This document shows, one piece after another, positions 44,030-55,960 of a stretch of DNA of 64,000 bases. The notes beneath the pieces were generated by a model that saw nothing but the letters and a program-made list of their open reading frames with translations, searched no databases and had not been told where the DNA came from. Source of the DNA: Branchipolynoe longqiensis (Eukaryota > Annelida > Polychaeta > Phyllodocida > Polynoidae); contig CM059191.1 in the NCBI GenBank assembly GCA_030323885.1, positions 1,426,001 through 1,490,000 of the forward strand, written 5' to 3'. Position numbers and translations under genes: made by a program. The stretch's first letter is position 1. The number at the start of each line of letters is the position of its first letter.

Positions 44030-44345
44030 GTGACAACTGACATGCAACAGTGCATTTGGTCACTCTCAAATGCAAGTTCATCTTTTATATTGATGGAAAC
44101 TGTGGACAACATTCTCTCCTGTTAATTATTCATGTTACTTGTCAATGTAGCAGCTTAAGTTGGTTGGTTGTTGGAGTTTTACGTCCTGGCAACATCTAAG
44201 GTCATATCAGGATGTTGTAGCTTAAGTGATTTAATTCACAAAGGTAGTGGCATGCTATTGCTAACGTGGAATGAAGTTTTATTCAGTTGTGGTGATGTGA
44301 CGTGGGCTATTTGTTAGGGTTATAGAGGTGTCAGGTGTGAGATAG
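44030..44345 (-). repeat. Inverted partner of the 9.48-9.76 kb repeat
   Basis: Shares acattctctcctgttaatta and the SINE tail block at 44161-44213 with the reverse complement of 9480-9760. Confidence 0.7.
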
Positions 44346-44392
44346 CAAAAATATTTGACCACTGTACTTTGTTGTCGTGTTTTGAATTGATC

Positions 44393-44959
44393 GTAATGCT
44401 TTACATTGCGTTTGATTCACTGCACGGGGGAGGAGGCTGACACTCTCACCTCTGCCGAGCGTGACTGTGGCTTTCGCACTTCTGTGATGCTCATCTCCAG
44501 CCACCACGCCACAGACCGTCCCTACCTGGCTGTCCACCACTTTCTTCATTATGCCTCATGACTCTGACCACATGTCTCTTCTCAGGATCCTGGGCTGACA
44601 CCAGCCATGCTGAGGTCGGGCGCCAGGGTCGGGCCCCAAGGTCAGGTGCCAAAGTCGGGCACCGAGGCCACATCCATGTCTGTAGAAACCAGCACCTCTT
44701 CCCCTCCAACCCTGATCTTTAATTTCAGACTTCTCTACCGACAAAGTCGCCATCATTGCTGTCCTTCATCTCCATTGCCTGGCGACTTGGTGTAAGTGTC
44801 AGCCTCTTTGTGGGGACATAGAGTCCTCGCTTCTCTTTTAGCTGAGTTCTCCTAGGGGCCCCCACCCGTCGGCTTTGTTTGTACCTTACTCTTATTTCTT
44901 CAATAAACACTTTTCATCTCCAGCTGAGTGTCTCTCTCCCACCTTTTGTGCGGATCATA
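44393..44959 (+). mobile_element. DIRS-like copy 4, short deletion derivative
   Basis: Starts with GTAATGCTTTACATTGC, a slightly worn form of the 5' hairpin of copies 1 and 2. It contains a segment near 44700-44780 (ccctgatctttaatttcaga, ctctaccgacaaagtcgcc) matching the RNase H/YR junction of copy 1 at 15198-15240. It has an AATAAA at 44902 and ends near GGATCAT (44951-44957). Confidence 0.6.
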
Positions 44960-44999
44960 TCTTTAATAAACTATGACATGCCCTAATCAATTCGCATAT

Positions 45000-45545
45000 T
45001 TCCATTGTGGTTAGTCATCCAAGGATAAAGTGAGAGTATTTATTTCATTACATGGGAAATCAAACATTTATCTCAATCTTCAATACAACAGAATAAAAAA
45101 TAGCACAAAGGAGAATTTTTTTTTATTTTGACTAATTAATATAATGTTTTTTCTGTACAATTCTTTAACTTTATTCATTGTAACAAGGCGCATTAATGCA
45201 GTGATAGAGCTGTTTTAATTTACTAAGCTCAAAACATGAAACAACGAGTTTATATCAACCAAGATTTATTAGAAAATAAGTTGTAACCTGTAGTCAGGCT
45301 GAATCAAAAAAGTTCAATCGTGGTCAGTATCGAGAATGCGTATCAGTGTTGTCAAGTAAATTATGGATCAGGACATGTTTAACAGTGTCGAAGAGGGGTC
45401 AATCACGATAAGTAGCACTGTATCAATAACATTAATCAAACATGTAATAATGGAACAATGTTGTACCAAAGAAGAAACAGGTTAAGCAACTAGTCAAATT
45501 GGATATAACGCATTAACAGCAAATCAGTAAAACACAGCAAATATA
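45000..45545. other. AT-rich stretch without recognised features
   Basis: No coding or repeat feature that I can name. Confidence 0.4.
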
Positions 45546-45548
45546 TGT

Positions 45549-47300
45549 GGTTAACCCTGATTTCCAGGATACCCTCCCTGCCGACCCCTCATGCGGCCCA
45601 AACCCCCACCAATACTGCCCCACTCTCCTCGCCATATGGCCACACCTTCCCGGTACTGCCTGGGAGCGGCACCGAGCCTTCTCCCGACCCTACGACGCCC
45701 TCCATACTGTGGGCCTCCCCAATTTTTTGGCCGCCCGCATCCCCCTCCTCTCAGGCCTCCACATCCCTGCCTGGCGAAGCCGCCTCCAGGATTATCACGA
45801 CCAAGATCTCGTTGATCTCCTGGAGTTCGGCTTCCCGGCGAACTACTCTGCCAACACCCCTCCCCACCCCACCTACACCAACCACCGGGAGGCCCCGGAG
45901 CACCACGTCCACCTCCGCAACTTCGTCACGGCCGAGTTGGCCCACGGCGCTCTCGCAGGTCCCTTCCTCGCCCCCCCTTCACCCCCTGGGCCCAGGTCTC
46001 CTCCATGATGACCCGCCCCAAGTCCGACCCCGGAAGTAGGCGGGTCATCGTCGACTTGTCCTACCCTCCCGCAGGCAGCGTCAACTCTGGCATCCCCCGC
46101 CGGGAGTACTTAGGGAGGCCCCACGCTTACAGGCTTCCCTCTGTGGCCGACGTTGGTCGCCGCCTCCTCCAGGAGGGCACGGGGGCATACACCTGGACCG
46201 CGGACATATCCAGGGCCTACTGCCAGCTCCGGGCTGACCCTGTCCTGCCCCCTCTTTGGCATCACCCTGGAGGGGGCGACTTACGTCGACCTCGCCCTCC
46301 CCTTTAGCTGCCGCTCCTCAGGCGCGGCCTCCGACCGGGTCACCTCTGCAGTCGCCTGGGATCTCCGCCGTGAGGGCTTCCATGCCCTCGTGTACCTGGA
46401 CGACTTTGTCGGGTGCGAGCTCACCTACCTGAGGGCCCGCCAGGCCTTCGACGCCTTCATCGCCCTTGTCGGCGCCCTTGGCCTGGAGGTCGCCTCAGAG
46501 AAGTGCCACGCCCCCCGCGGTGCGCCTTACCTGGTTGGGCTTCGCTATCGACAGCTAGGCCATGACCACCCGCATCGCGCCCGACAAAGTCGACGAGCTC
46601 GTGGTCGACTGCGAGGCCCGGATCGCCCGCCCCACCCTCGGCCGCGTCGGCAGCTGCGTCCTTCCCGCAAGGAAGTTCATGGCTCGCCTCCTCGCGGCCC
46701 TGCACAGCTGCTTCCAGTTCGCCTCCATCACCCTCGGGGACGAGGCCCTCCGGGACCTGCGGTGGTTTGCGGCCTACGGCCGGGCCTCCAACGGCCTCCA
46801 CCTCCTCTGCGACCCCGGGACCCGGAGGGTGGTCATCGAGTGTGACTCTTGCCTCACCGGTGGGGGCGCCTTCTCGCCGACCCACTGCTACGCCCGAGGG
46901 TACTGCTCTGCCTTCCGCGCCCGCTTCCCGAGTATCCACGAGATGGAGGCGGTCAACCTCGTCATCGCGCTTCACGCTCTCCTCTCGGACGATGTCGCGG
47001 GAGCCAACATTGTCATAAACACCGACAACATGGCCTCCGCCGCCTCCCTGGACTTGGGGCGGGTGCGGGACCCCCACCCTCAGGACATGTGCCCGTGAGC
47101 TCTGGCTGATGGCAGCCGAGGGCTGTTTCGAACTTACCGTCCTCCACAAGCCCGGGGCCGACCTCGTCCTGGCCGACGCCCTCAGCCGTGCCCACCTCCC
47201 CGGACGATGGGCTGGCATGGCCCGAGGAGAAGTCTCCCGCCTCGGGCTAGTCCATGTCTACCCTTCCCACGACGACTTCCCCTTCAGACCTGGACTGTAA
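45549..47300 (+). pseudogene. DIRS-like copy 3 reverse transcriptase and RNase H
   Basis: 5'-truncated: gag is missing. The RT N-terminal part (VGLPNFLAARIPLL, LLEFGFPANYSANTPP, HGALAGPF) is followed by MTRPKSDPGSRRVIVDLSYP, GAYTWTADISRAYCQLRADP, TYVDLALPF, LVYLDDFVGCELTY (catalytic YLDD near 46394) and LEVASEKCH. RNase H: VIECDSCLTGGGAFS (46835), EMEAVNLVIALHALL, VINTDNMASAASL. The last part, FELTVLHKPGADLVLADALS, has the ADALSR motif typical of DIRS-like proteins. Frame changes near 46005, 46235, 46540 and 47090 make it non-functional, but it is better kept than copy 1. Confidence 0.88.
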
Positions 47301-48293
47301 TTCCAGGGTACACGGACTCCGAGGTAGCCGCCGTCGATGGCCTGCGCGTCGCTGCCCTCGCCCCCTCCACCTGGAGGAACCGCCGTCGTCAGGCCGAGGG
47401 CTATGTGACCTTTGCCTCAGGACATGGACTCGACCCTCTCGTCCCATCCGCCTTCGATGTCGTCACCTACACTGCCTCCCTATCCGCCCGCTCCGTCGCC
47501 CCTGCATCCGTCCGGAACGCCCTCTCCGGAGCTCGCTCCTGGGTCGAGGCGGCCGGGGGGGATCCTTCCGCCTTCGGCTCCCGTCTCGCCTGAGACGTCT
47601 GCCGAGGCGGGGTGCGGGCCTCCGGCCATGTGCCCCCCCCCCCCACCCCCCCTCCTGCTGATGCCATCTCACCTCGCGGCCATCACCGCCCACCTGGCCG
47701 CTGCTGGACCCTCGGGCGTCGTGCCTCGGGCGGCCCTCCTCCTCAGGTACTACTGGATGCTTCGGCAATCCAGTCTCCTGTCTCCCGGCCCCGAGGTGTG
47801 GGGAAGCCCCCACAGCATCACCCGCGCCGATGTCGCTGCGGCCCCCACGGTGACCTTCCGGAGCTCCAAAACCATCACTCTGCCCTCGGGGGCGGTTGCC
47901 CTCTTCATCCCTGCTTCGCCGGGGCGCGCCCTCTGCCCCGTCGCCGCCTGGGATGCCTCCGTTGCCCTCGTCCCGGCGGCTCCCACCGACCCCGCCTTCA
48001 TCCTGCCCTCGGGCCGCCCCCTGGACCATCGGATGCTGACAGCCCTCCTGCGAGGCGCCCTCGCTGCCCTCGCCATCCCCACCCCAGACAGCTATACACT
48101 CCATAGCCTGTGCCGGGGCTCGGCCCAGGCCTGTCAGCGCGCTGGGGTTCCCCTCGAGGACATCATGGCCCAGGGCACCTGGACCTCGGGCGCGGTCCAT
48201 GCTTACCTCCCTCGCCTCGCCCCCTCCGGCGCACCTCGAGCCCTCTCCTCTGTTTTGGTGGAGGGCTCTTCGGGGCACCTCCCTCCTCACTGA
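47301..48293 (+). pseudogene. DIRS-like copy 3 tyrosine recombinase
   Basis: N-terminal SAM-like domain (GYTDSEVAAVDGLRVAALAP, STWRNRRRQAEGYVTFA, PSAFDVVTYTASLSA; 47308-47590), then a frame change near 47590. The catalytic domain is open to 48293: LLRYYWMLRQSSLLSP with the first Arg, FRSSKTITLPSGAVALFIP with the Lys strand, DSYTLHSLCRGSAQACQRAG, and MAQGTWTSGAVHAYLPR with the Tyr. The HxxR motif reads HSLC (TGC at 48111-48113), so its catalytic Arg is lost by a likely CGC to TGC change, with Arg one position later. The enzyme would join circular cDNA to the target without TSDs. Confidence 0.88.
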
Positions 48294-48510
48294 CTTTCAT
48301 ATCCCCATTGACATTGATATTCCCCCTTTATTGATTACCTCATACTCTTCCCTTACTTGATATTGACTTGATTCATTGATTGATTATTCGCCTTGATTTA
48401 TTGATGATTGATTACTCATTATCCTTGACCATTTATGCACTTGACCTTCATGTGAATAAAGTGTATTTTATTCCACCTCTGCCTTCTCGTCCTCCCTTGC
48501 CACGTATCAT
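48294..48510 (+). other. DIRS-like copy 3 3' region
   Basis: T-rich tail with GAATAAAGTG at 48454, ending in CACGTATCAT (48501-48510), which parallels the RTCAT ends of the other copies. Sequence from 48511 to 49330 is AT-rich without recognised features. Confidence 0.55.
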
Positions 48511-49329
48511 ACATATTGTAAAATAATCAGTTACATCCTTCACAATATATTCCTAGCCATGAATATTCACTTGTTCTTATCAAATTGCTTAAATCCTAGA
48601 AATGTTAACTACAATGAGTATAGACCTGGCAAATATAGCCATAGTATACTACATTTAAAGCTCCTAAAAGAAGCATTCCCTTTGTACTTGAAAGCTGAAC
48701 TTGGGAGATTAATTATTCAGTGACATTTTGGAGGAAAGTGATAACTGGAATAAGAAAGAAAAGAAAGAACATACATTATGGAAAACGGGACAAAATATAG
48801 AATTATTCAAAGAAAGCATATTTCTTTATGCACTTCAAAATACTTTTGAATTAAAGTGGTTAGTTCAGTTGAAATATTCTATCATTAGTAAGATATGAGT
48901 CTATGCTTGTAATCGTACTGCTTTATAGAAGAATGCTGTCAACCTGCTGTCACTACTAATCTCTATTAATGATTCACTGAGGATGGGAGTAACTGATTGA
49001 ACCAACTATACTACCTAACCTAGGACCAGGTAATGTATCTTCTTAGTGTTTTTTTAATTTGTTTATTGAATCTCAAGTATTTAGTTGTTTGCAACAGTTC
49101 CCATTGAAAACATATTTGTGGTAATTATCCAGGAATATTTACCAGAGATTTAAAAGCACAAAAGTATGAGTTATCTCGGTGTATTTAAGTAATAAATAAA
49201 CCAATACATGCTCATTTGTACCATTTACTAAGGCTAATGAAATGGTATTTTATCTTTTGAGTATTGCAGTCCCTTATTACGTGGGTGAATTTCAATGTTG
49301 TACAATTGGTGTTACTTCTTCCACTTGTA

Positions 49330-50130
49330 AAAATATACGGATTTTCGGTTGAGAATTATATATTGGCAGAGAGCATTATTATTCTTGGATGTCGGAGTGG
49401 GACTTAAGTTATGTAAACTAAAAGTAAATGAAATCAATAGAATCCCACTCCCATTGTACATGATGCTGAGTGAGGTAAGCTATGTGTTATATATTATGAG
49501 TGGAGTTGATGGAAATGTACATGATGCTGAATGATGTAAGCTGTCTGTTCTATATATGATGTTTGGAGTTAATGAAAAGAGCTCCTTTGCAAGAAACAGT
49601 ACATGATGGTTCAAATGTTCTCTATGTGTTCATAAAGAATACAAAGGAGGAAAAGAATGATTTTACTATATACAAATCTGTAACTGTTTGCAACATCCTG
49701 TCCACCCAAGACCACCGACTGACCCACCTGCCTAATTTGCATATGTATAGAGTACACCACCTGCAGCTGGTTTGAGTGACAGCCCCTAATGGGGTGGTCA
49801 CCCACCCAGTCTGTGGGGGAGTGTCTCATTGGCTGGCTGGGGAATGTCCGGTCACCTGACTCCCTTGGCCTATCCTGACCACACACTAGTCTCAGCTAAT
49901 GAATTATTCAAGAAGTTTGCTTCAGACACACTGAAGGAAAATCACTCTCATCCTGGCTCTTGAGTGAGACACACCTACTCTAGAGCAGGACCCCAGACAC
50001 TCTGTCTGATGCTATCCAAATTCAGCTATTCAAATTGAGTGTATCCACAGCCATAGGACTCCTGTCCCATGGGTTGTGGGCACTGTTTCAATATACAGGC
50101 TAAAGTGACAATGAGACATAGTGTGGGCAG
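49330..50130 (-). repeat. LTR-like repeat, reverse copy
   Basis: Reverse complement of the unit at 59.3-59.95 kb: tgctctctgccaatatataa (reverse of 49357-49376), the ccagccagccaat box (reverse near 49830), cagctgcaggtggtg (reverse near 49760) and gcaaacagttaca (reverse near 49685). It contains promoter-like CCAAT and a short TATA-like region, as an LTR would. No internal coding is attached. Confidence 0.7.
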
Positions 50131-50860
50131 TATATGAGGAGTACAGGTGCTAGGTCACATGTAAGGGGGATGACAGGAGTTGCTGCCAATAAAGCACAAC
50201 TTATTCACTGTTCATCTTTGTGACTAGTTTTCCTTCCTCTTTCCAGACATGGTTAAATTGATTAGGCTGATTGCATCACAGGTGAAATGAAGGGGGAGAG
50301 TTTTGTAATTACATAGGGTGCTCACAGCGGCAGAGCGTCCGTGTTTTTATACACTGCTCTAGACATGGGTAGGGTCGGACAATTTTATCCACTTGATATT
50401 AGCTGGATTGTTTTCTTTTTCATGAAAGGTATTGTCTATGGGATGAGAGGAGATATTTAAGTCTCATAAGTTAAAAAATACCTTGTTAAGATATTAAATA
50501 ATCAAAAGTGACTTATAAATAACACATTTATGTACACTAGCACATCTTCACACACACCTTACTATCGGTTAAAGGACTGCCACCCACCAGTTCATTCAGT
50601 GATTCTCACCTCATATTATTTAAGTGTAATAAGGAGCTTATCTCATTTCTCATTTACGTAAAGCCTAGTGCCCTGTCTGGTACTGTCCGAAAATGTGTTT
50701 TTTAAAGATTGATTTGTCTGCATAGCATTGCATTTTTAGACCATTGTTTTGTATCATTGAAAAGTATTTCAAATGTATTTTAACGAGCTGTTTTACTTCT
50801 GTTTTTACCAATGATTCTCTATAATAGAAACAATCTCCAATTGACTAACATGGTGGATCT
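50131..50860. other. Unassigned AT-rich stretch, probably intronic
   Basis: No open frame or repeat that I recognise. Searched by eye on the minus strand for a following fibrinogen-domain exon without success. Confidence 0.4.
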
Positions 50861-50864
50861 GCAC

Positions 50865-51118
50865 CTGAGTAGCCATCAACATGAAGTCGATACAAGTCAG
50901 ATTCATCATTTATCCAGAACTCAAGAGTATTCAGCATCGGCCCACTCTCCACCTGCTTCTTGAAGCTCCACTAACAGTCGTTGATCATGGTTCCGGGTCA
51001 GAAGGTGAAGCTTATCATTGCCAAGCCAGTGTTCAGCGTCTACTTGTCCAAATCCAGCTTTGTATTCATCCCAAGTTCTAAAGAAACTAATGCTTCCATC
51101 AAATCTCTTTTGAAATAC
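50865..51118 (-). pseudogene. Fibrinogen-related domain exon (FReD), one frameshift
   Basis: On the minus strand, after an acceptor ATGATTTCAG (AG 51120-51119), the exon reads VFQKRFDGSISFFRTWDEY, KAGFGQVDAEHWLGNDKLHL, LTRNHDQRLLVELQEAGGEW, ADAEYS. After a one-base shift near 50923 it continues EFWINDESDLYRLHVDGYSG up to a possible donor GTGCAG at 50864. The R.DGS..F.R.W.EYK.GFG and WLGN..IH.LT boxes are diagnostic of fibrinogen C-terminal domains, as found in ficolin/FREP-type lectins. This is a host gene exon, not a mobile element. The shift is either a pseudogene mark or a sequencing error. Neighbouring exons were not found. Splice borders and a phase-0 start support it. Confidence 0.82.
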
Positions 51119-51120
51119 CT

Positions 51121-51791
51121 GAAATCATAATTAATTCTGTCATGACTGATCTAAGTGTGACGAGACAATGTCATTGAACCACACTCTATTAAATCAACTG
51201 TTTTAATACGGTACTTTTTTCACACTTGCAGAAGACAAGATTAATAACGATAAATAAACATTGTGAGGTGTTTGGAAACAATTCACCTTACCACCTCACT
51301 CATATTCTTATAATTCATGATGCAGGAGATGTAGTTAGTGCAACATAGAACTTTTTCTTTACATAGCATATATCTCAGTTCTGGTGTTCGTCCAAGTACA
51401 AATTCAAACAATTTGAGTAACAATATAGTTTTTCATGTATTTCAATCAACATTCTTTCAACCGTCATATACATTTTTTACACAGTTACATTTTTTGTCAT
51501 GTATCACTATCACATTTAGGCTACACGTACAGATTTTTATTCAGAATACTTTAGCGCTAGAAATATTTTATTTGAATACATTTTGGTATGGTACACTCCC
51601 TTTTCCGCAGAACTAGTAAAGTTTTGATATCTGTCTCTACCAATGTTTAAACCTTGTAAATGTTTTACAATTGACACTATACAATGCTAAACTTTTAATA
51701 GTTGTCACAATGCAGTGGGGGGAGCCTGCCCCGGAATAAGACTTTAATGTTTTATTATCCTAGAAATTGTATAACCGACTTCGTTTTTGTT
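51121..51791. other. AT-rich stretch, possibly intronic
   Basis: No gene or repeat recognised. The part next to 51118 would be intron of the FReD gene. Confidence 0.4.
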
Positions 51792-53022
51792 TTAAGTTAC
51801 TCTGACCAACCGAATAAGGGTTACTAGGCCACCCAAATAATGAAGCATCTCAGACACGCAGCCAAATAGGGTGGAGAGTGTCTGAGCTGCTTCAGTAAAC
51901 ACTTTCCTGCTCACATATTGGAACAGCGCATCAGTCCGCCAGCGACCTACCTCCCTCACTGCTTTAATCGAAGCACCCCCTTTTGCACTAGCTAGTGCTC
52001 CACCTCTACGAAGGCTATGTAAAGTTACAAGGTCTGGGTTCGAGTGCCCAGCTGATCCCAATGCGAACCGAATACCTTGTAGTAGTGTGGATCTCAATAA
52101 TGATGCACTGTCTTATGGTGCTGTCACATTACGACGCTTCTCGCCAACGAGCGTCGATGTATGTGATTTTTTGGCGCTATGTCGGGATACGTCAGTTTGC
52201 GTTACACACGCGTTATGCGCACGTTACTCTCCGTTAGTCTACATTGATGTACATCGACGTTCGGCGGCACACGTCAGGTGGTCAGCAAAGTTGTGTGCAT
52301 GCACAAAACTTTCGATGCATGACAACGTTCAACAACGTGTGGATTTTACGTCCGCTGTATGCTATGTAAGCGCTAGGTGTACGTCGATGTACGTTAGACG
52401 TACATTAGTCAAATGTTCTTCACTATGTTGCACTACGTTGACCTACTCTAAAGGCAGTGGGAACGTACAGTCCACGTACTGACAACGTATGGATAATGTA
52501 CGCCTAACGTACGTCTAATGTACGTTTAGCATTTCTCCAGCATGTCTTGACGTATGTAACATATGACTCGTAGTTCTGGCGATCGAATAACGTATATAAC
52601 GTTCACCAGCGTTCTGTGAAAGTACCGTGAGCATAATTCAAGCATTTTTCGCCGGGAGGTACATTAACTATACGTTGGTCATACATTGGCCATACGCTGT
52701 GTATATGGTATGTATACGTCCAACTTTTACCCGGTGCCAAAAAGTTTGACATATCTTGACGTAAAAAAGTGATTTTCCGCGTTGGTGGCACGCTGGCGAG
52801 ATACGTCGTAATGTGACAGGGCCTTTAGGTGCAGGAAGGCAGAATCGTGGGGCCCGACGGCCGTCGCTCTCCTGTACCTTTTCCGGGAGTGAACCGGACA
52901 GCAAATGAACCAGGGTCACCCGGTAGCATCTCTAACTGAGCGAATCCGGAGTAACAGTTAATTTGATGTTTTTTGTTCCTCCAGGTTCCTGAGGATAATC
53001 CCGCTTTACATACCTCTAACAT
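51792..53022 (-). pseudogene. Tyrosine recombinase remnant (second YR family)
   Basis: The N-terminal part (53022-52828) has KAGLSSGTWRNKKHQINCYS, then jumps early to a segment near the C-terminal domain (ILPSCT). After the MITE the C-terminal domain resumes with DSASLLRSTLLQGIRFALGS, LVTLHSLRRGGALASAKGGA, VREVGRWRTDALFQYVS. Here the HxxR motif is intact (HSLR), unlike the two GC-rich copies. About 150 residues in the middle are missing. Confidence 0.75.
52116..52824. mobile_element. MITE in the YR remnant, TTA target duplication
   Basis: Inverted ends share tgtcacattacgacg, three diverged bases, then ctcgcca, on both sides. TTA flanks it at 52113-52115 and 52825-52827. A 3-bp TTA duplication fits PIF/Harbinger elements. 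The interior has many short acgtacgt-type and tgtacgtc-type subterminal motifs and no ORF of note. It splits the recombinase coding sequence. Confidence 0.85.
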
Positions 53023-53029
53023 TCTGTTC

Positions 53030-53510
53030 CTCAGTTGATAATGATGACCTCGGAAGAGAGAGGTAAATAAGATCGAGCTTCCTAGGTCAGAAAGTGAATT
53101 ATAAGTTCAGTCTGGCTACAGTAAAATAATGATTCACAACAAATTGTTGACAACATTGAATCTATACACATTGACTTATCTTTCTCTTCAGCTTCCTTGG
53201 ATAAGGCAATTCTACTCAATGCATCTGCTAAAATTAATTCTTTACCATGTTTATGCCTAACTTCTATCTCGCATGTATTTTCTACAGCAAAACGCCATAT
53301 TTCCCTAGCACACACGCAGAGTACCCTGTCACATTCAATTATCCATTCCTCTAATGGCCATTAGAATTGGCTGCATACAAAATAAACCAATTTATATCAT
53401 ATATCGCTTCTCTAGTCGCCACTATCTTTCTCTTATAGTCCTTCTATCTCGCATGTATTTTCTACAGCAAAACACCATATTTCCCTAGCACACGCGCAGA
53501 GTACCCTGTT
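53030..53510 (-). pseudogene. RNase H end of the second YR family, with a local tandem duplication
   Basis: Minus strand: PLEEWIIECDRVLCVCAREI, WRFAVENTCEIEVRHKHGKE, LILADALSR. The ADALSR ending marks a DIRS/Ngaro-type RNase H. About 170 bases (cttctatctcgcatgtattt onward) are repeated: one copy spans 53266-53440, the next begins at 53441 and is cut at 53510 by the insertion, resuming at 55826. Confidence 0.75.
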
Positions 53511-55025
53511 TCTTTTTTTTTTGGTAAACATTTTATTCGTCTGAATACATATTTTGTCAGCACCGGGGCACTGGTCTTCCAGCCGTTGGAGTGATCGCAT
53601 TTGATCTGTACATAGTGGAAGTGGAATGTGTTGCATTGTGTGCAGCACAACCCATTCTGAACATAAAAAAGAAAGTGGGGGAGCAACCTATGCTGCATAG
53701 TGTACAGCATAGGTACTCAACATAGTGCAAGGTATATGCATCAAGATAGAGTGTGCAGTAATGTACACTAGTGGCTAAATCATATGCTGTGTTTGTATAT
53801 CATTTAGATTTGGTTTTAATAACGGTTAGTCTTTAAATAGTGCATGTTGTGCATGTATAGTGGTTTATATTGTGTGCATTGCTGGTTGAAGATGTAGTTA
53901 TTCAGTGGTGGTAATGGGTCTCAAGTAGTGGTAGTGGGTTTCGAGTAGTGGTAGTGGGTTTCGAGTCATTGAGTTATAATAGTTGTTTGTCAAATGTGGA
54001 TGGGTGAGAAGTGGTCCATGGGCAAGGGGCCGGACATGCAGGGAGAGAGCAGGCATGAGAGAGGGCGGAGTCAATGGGTCGTTCAGCAAGTCGTATTATA
54101 TATTTGCAGTGCCAGGTTTTGGGCCTGAATAACCAGGTGAGCTCTGTATGCATTTTCAAAGGCAAGTATCGAACCCGCTTCTCTGATTTTGGTTGGGACT
54201 TCCTTTGTAAATCGGAGCTCTGATTAACTTATTTGTATTTGGGTCGGGCACCCAGAGCAGAGTCGATGTCCCCCTTCTCGTTACCCTGGTTGTGCGATCT
54301 ATGTATTTGTCATCACTTGCATGTTTATACATCAACGTCATTAGGTGTAGGTTCCTACGTACATCCAGAGTGTCCAGCGCTGCTCTGCTATGCATTTCAA
54401 CCACACTTAGTATCTTGCCTTGGAATACTGTTCTGAGAGCTCTGTTTTGCATTCTTTGTAATTTGGTCTCTTGCTGCTTCGTTAGTAATCCATAGATGAT
54501 ATCATTATAGTCTATAATTGGTAATATTGTTGACTTGTACAGCTGCAATGCAGTATTCTCACTTACATATGTCCTTATTTTTCTGAATGTGTTCATTTTT
54601 AGGGCCAGTGTTTGGTTAAGTCTTGCCAACTATTGGGTACCACTTAGAGTTGCATCGAGAGTTGTGCCGAGGTACTTATAGGAGTTCACCTCATGGAGCA
54701 CTAAGCCACCCATCTGAAGTTGTATTGGCCGGGGCCTCGCCTTCCTGGCTTTGGTTCCATAGATTATGTACTCATTTTTAGTGGCATTTAGTGTTAGTTT
54801 ATTGTCATGGCACCATGTGTTCACTCCATCCAGCACCATTCCAGCCTCGGTTGCGGCTATGGCAAGGTCATTGTTATGTATTGTTAGTGCTGCATCATTG
54901 GCAAATAATGTGAAAGATGCTTTGTTGGAAACTAGAGGTAGGTCATTTATAAATATTAGAAACAGTAGGGGTCCCAGAGTGGAACCCTGTGGAACTCCTG
55001 TCACATTCAATTGTTCATGTTGTTC
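53511..55025 (-). pseudogene. LINE D: 5'-truncated RT and C-terminal part
   Basis: Minus strand: LNVTGVPQGSTLGPLLFLIF, INDLPLVSNKASFTLFANDA (FAND in place of the catalytic A-D-D), CHDNKLTLNATKNEYIIYGT, YKYLGTTLDATLSGTQ. After a stop and frame change it continues LNQTLALKMNTFRKIRTYVS, YKSTILPIIDYNDIIYG, RMQNRALRTVF. The 3' end at 53511 has an A-rich tail (aaaaaaaaagaaac). It is part of the 2.3-kb insertion in the RNase H sequence. The clade is not assigned beyond Jockey/CR1-like. Confidence 0.8.
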
Positions 55026-55825
55026 GTCAACATGGGTAATTCGCGCACGAACGGGGGACTACACTGACAATGATTCCGGGCTGGATTCGAACTCACCGCC
55101 CAAAACCCTCTTCCGACCTCCCGAGAACCACCACGCTAATGGCGGCGCCACCTGGACTTGACACAATGCTCAACCCCCCTCCAGACCTCGTGAGAATCAC
55201 CCACATCTCGCGAGACCCCATCTCGCCTCACGAGATCTCGCCACTCCGGGCAAATAAAAGGAGTGCACCCCCTCCCCCGGACTCAACTACATCGACTCCA
55301 GACGCCGGACCGACGACAACCACCAGCTTTCTCCCGGTAGTCCCTTGTCATGTTGTGAATTGTGCATGTTATTCGTAACATGGGTATTTACGGGGTGGAG
55401 AACCCTGCATAACGAGGCGATAGGTGGCGCCACCTAGCATAGGGACCAGGAACTCCACCACTACCGCTAGGGGCGATCCGACCCGACTCGACCGCCATTG
55501 ATTCCTGCCAAATCGGTCACGAGTTCAATCCCCGTCTCATTCAAACCACCACAACCCGCCCGGCTGCAGACAATGCTACACCTGTCCAGTTTTCCCCACC
55601 CACCCACACCACTTATGATATAGATAACATGATAGGGTTGAGGGTTCGGGTTCCACCCACTTGTTGCCTGGAAATGAGAAATAACATTTGGCACAACTGC
55701 ATGTAGACATCAACATAGTGATTGCATCGTAACCAATCTGAACTGTCCTCATAGAATTAAGAGCTAACCCCGTCCCGTTCTGATTAAAGATTTTTACCAT
55801 TATTCACTTATGACTCCGCCTTTTT
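55026..55825. repeat. SINE-like and dispersed repeats in the insertion
   Basis: 55070-55160 on the minus strand looks tRNA-like (TTAGCGTGGTGGTTCTCGG, then GAGTTCGAATCC). 55345-55485 is the partner of the 29.99-30.15 kb repeat. A second box-B-like cgagttcaatcccc lies near 55520. Confidence 0.55.
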
Positions 55826-55960
55826 AAATTATCCATTCCTCTAATGGCGCTGGTCGCATAAGGACCAGTCCATTAGTATTGGCTGCATACAAAATAAACC
55901 AATTTATATCATATATCACCTCTCTAGTCGCCTCTATCTTTCTCTTATAGTTCAGCGGCA

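Larger units (their letters stand above)
51792..55960 (-). mobile_element. Second YR-retrotransposon family, 3' part, with two insertions
   Basis: Minus strand: RNase H end, then the YR N-terminal part, then the YR C-terminal part at the left. It is interrupted by a MITE (52116-52824) and by a ~2.3-kb insertion (53511-55825) carrying LINE sequence. It differs in sequence and base composition from the GC-rich DIRS-like family. Confidence 0.75.
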
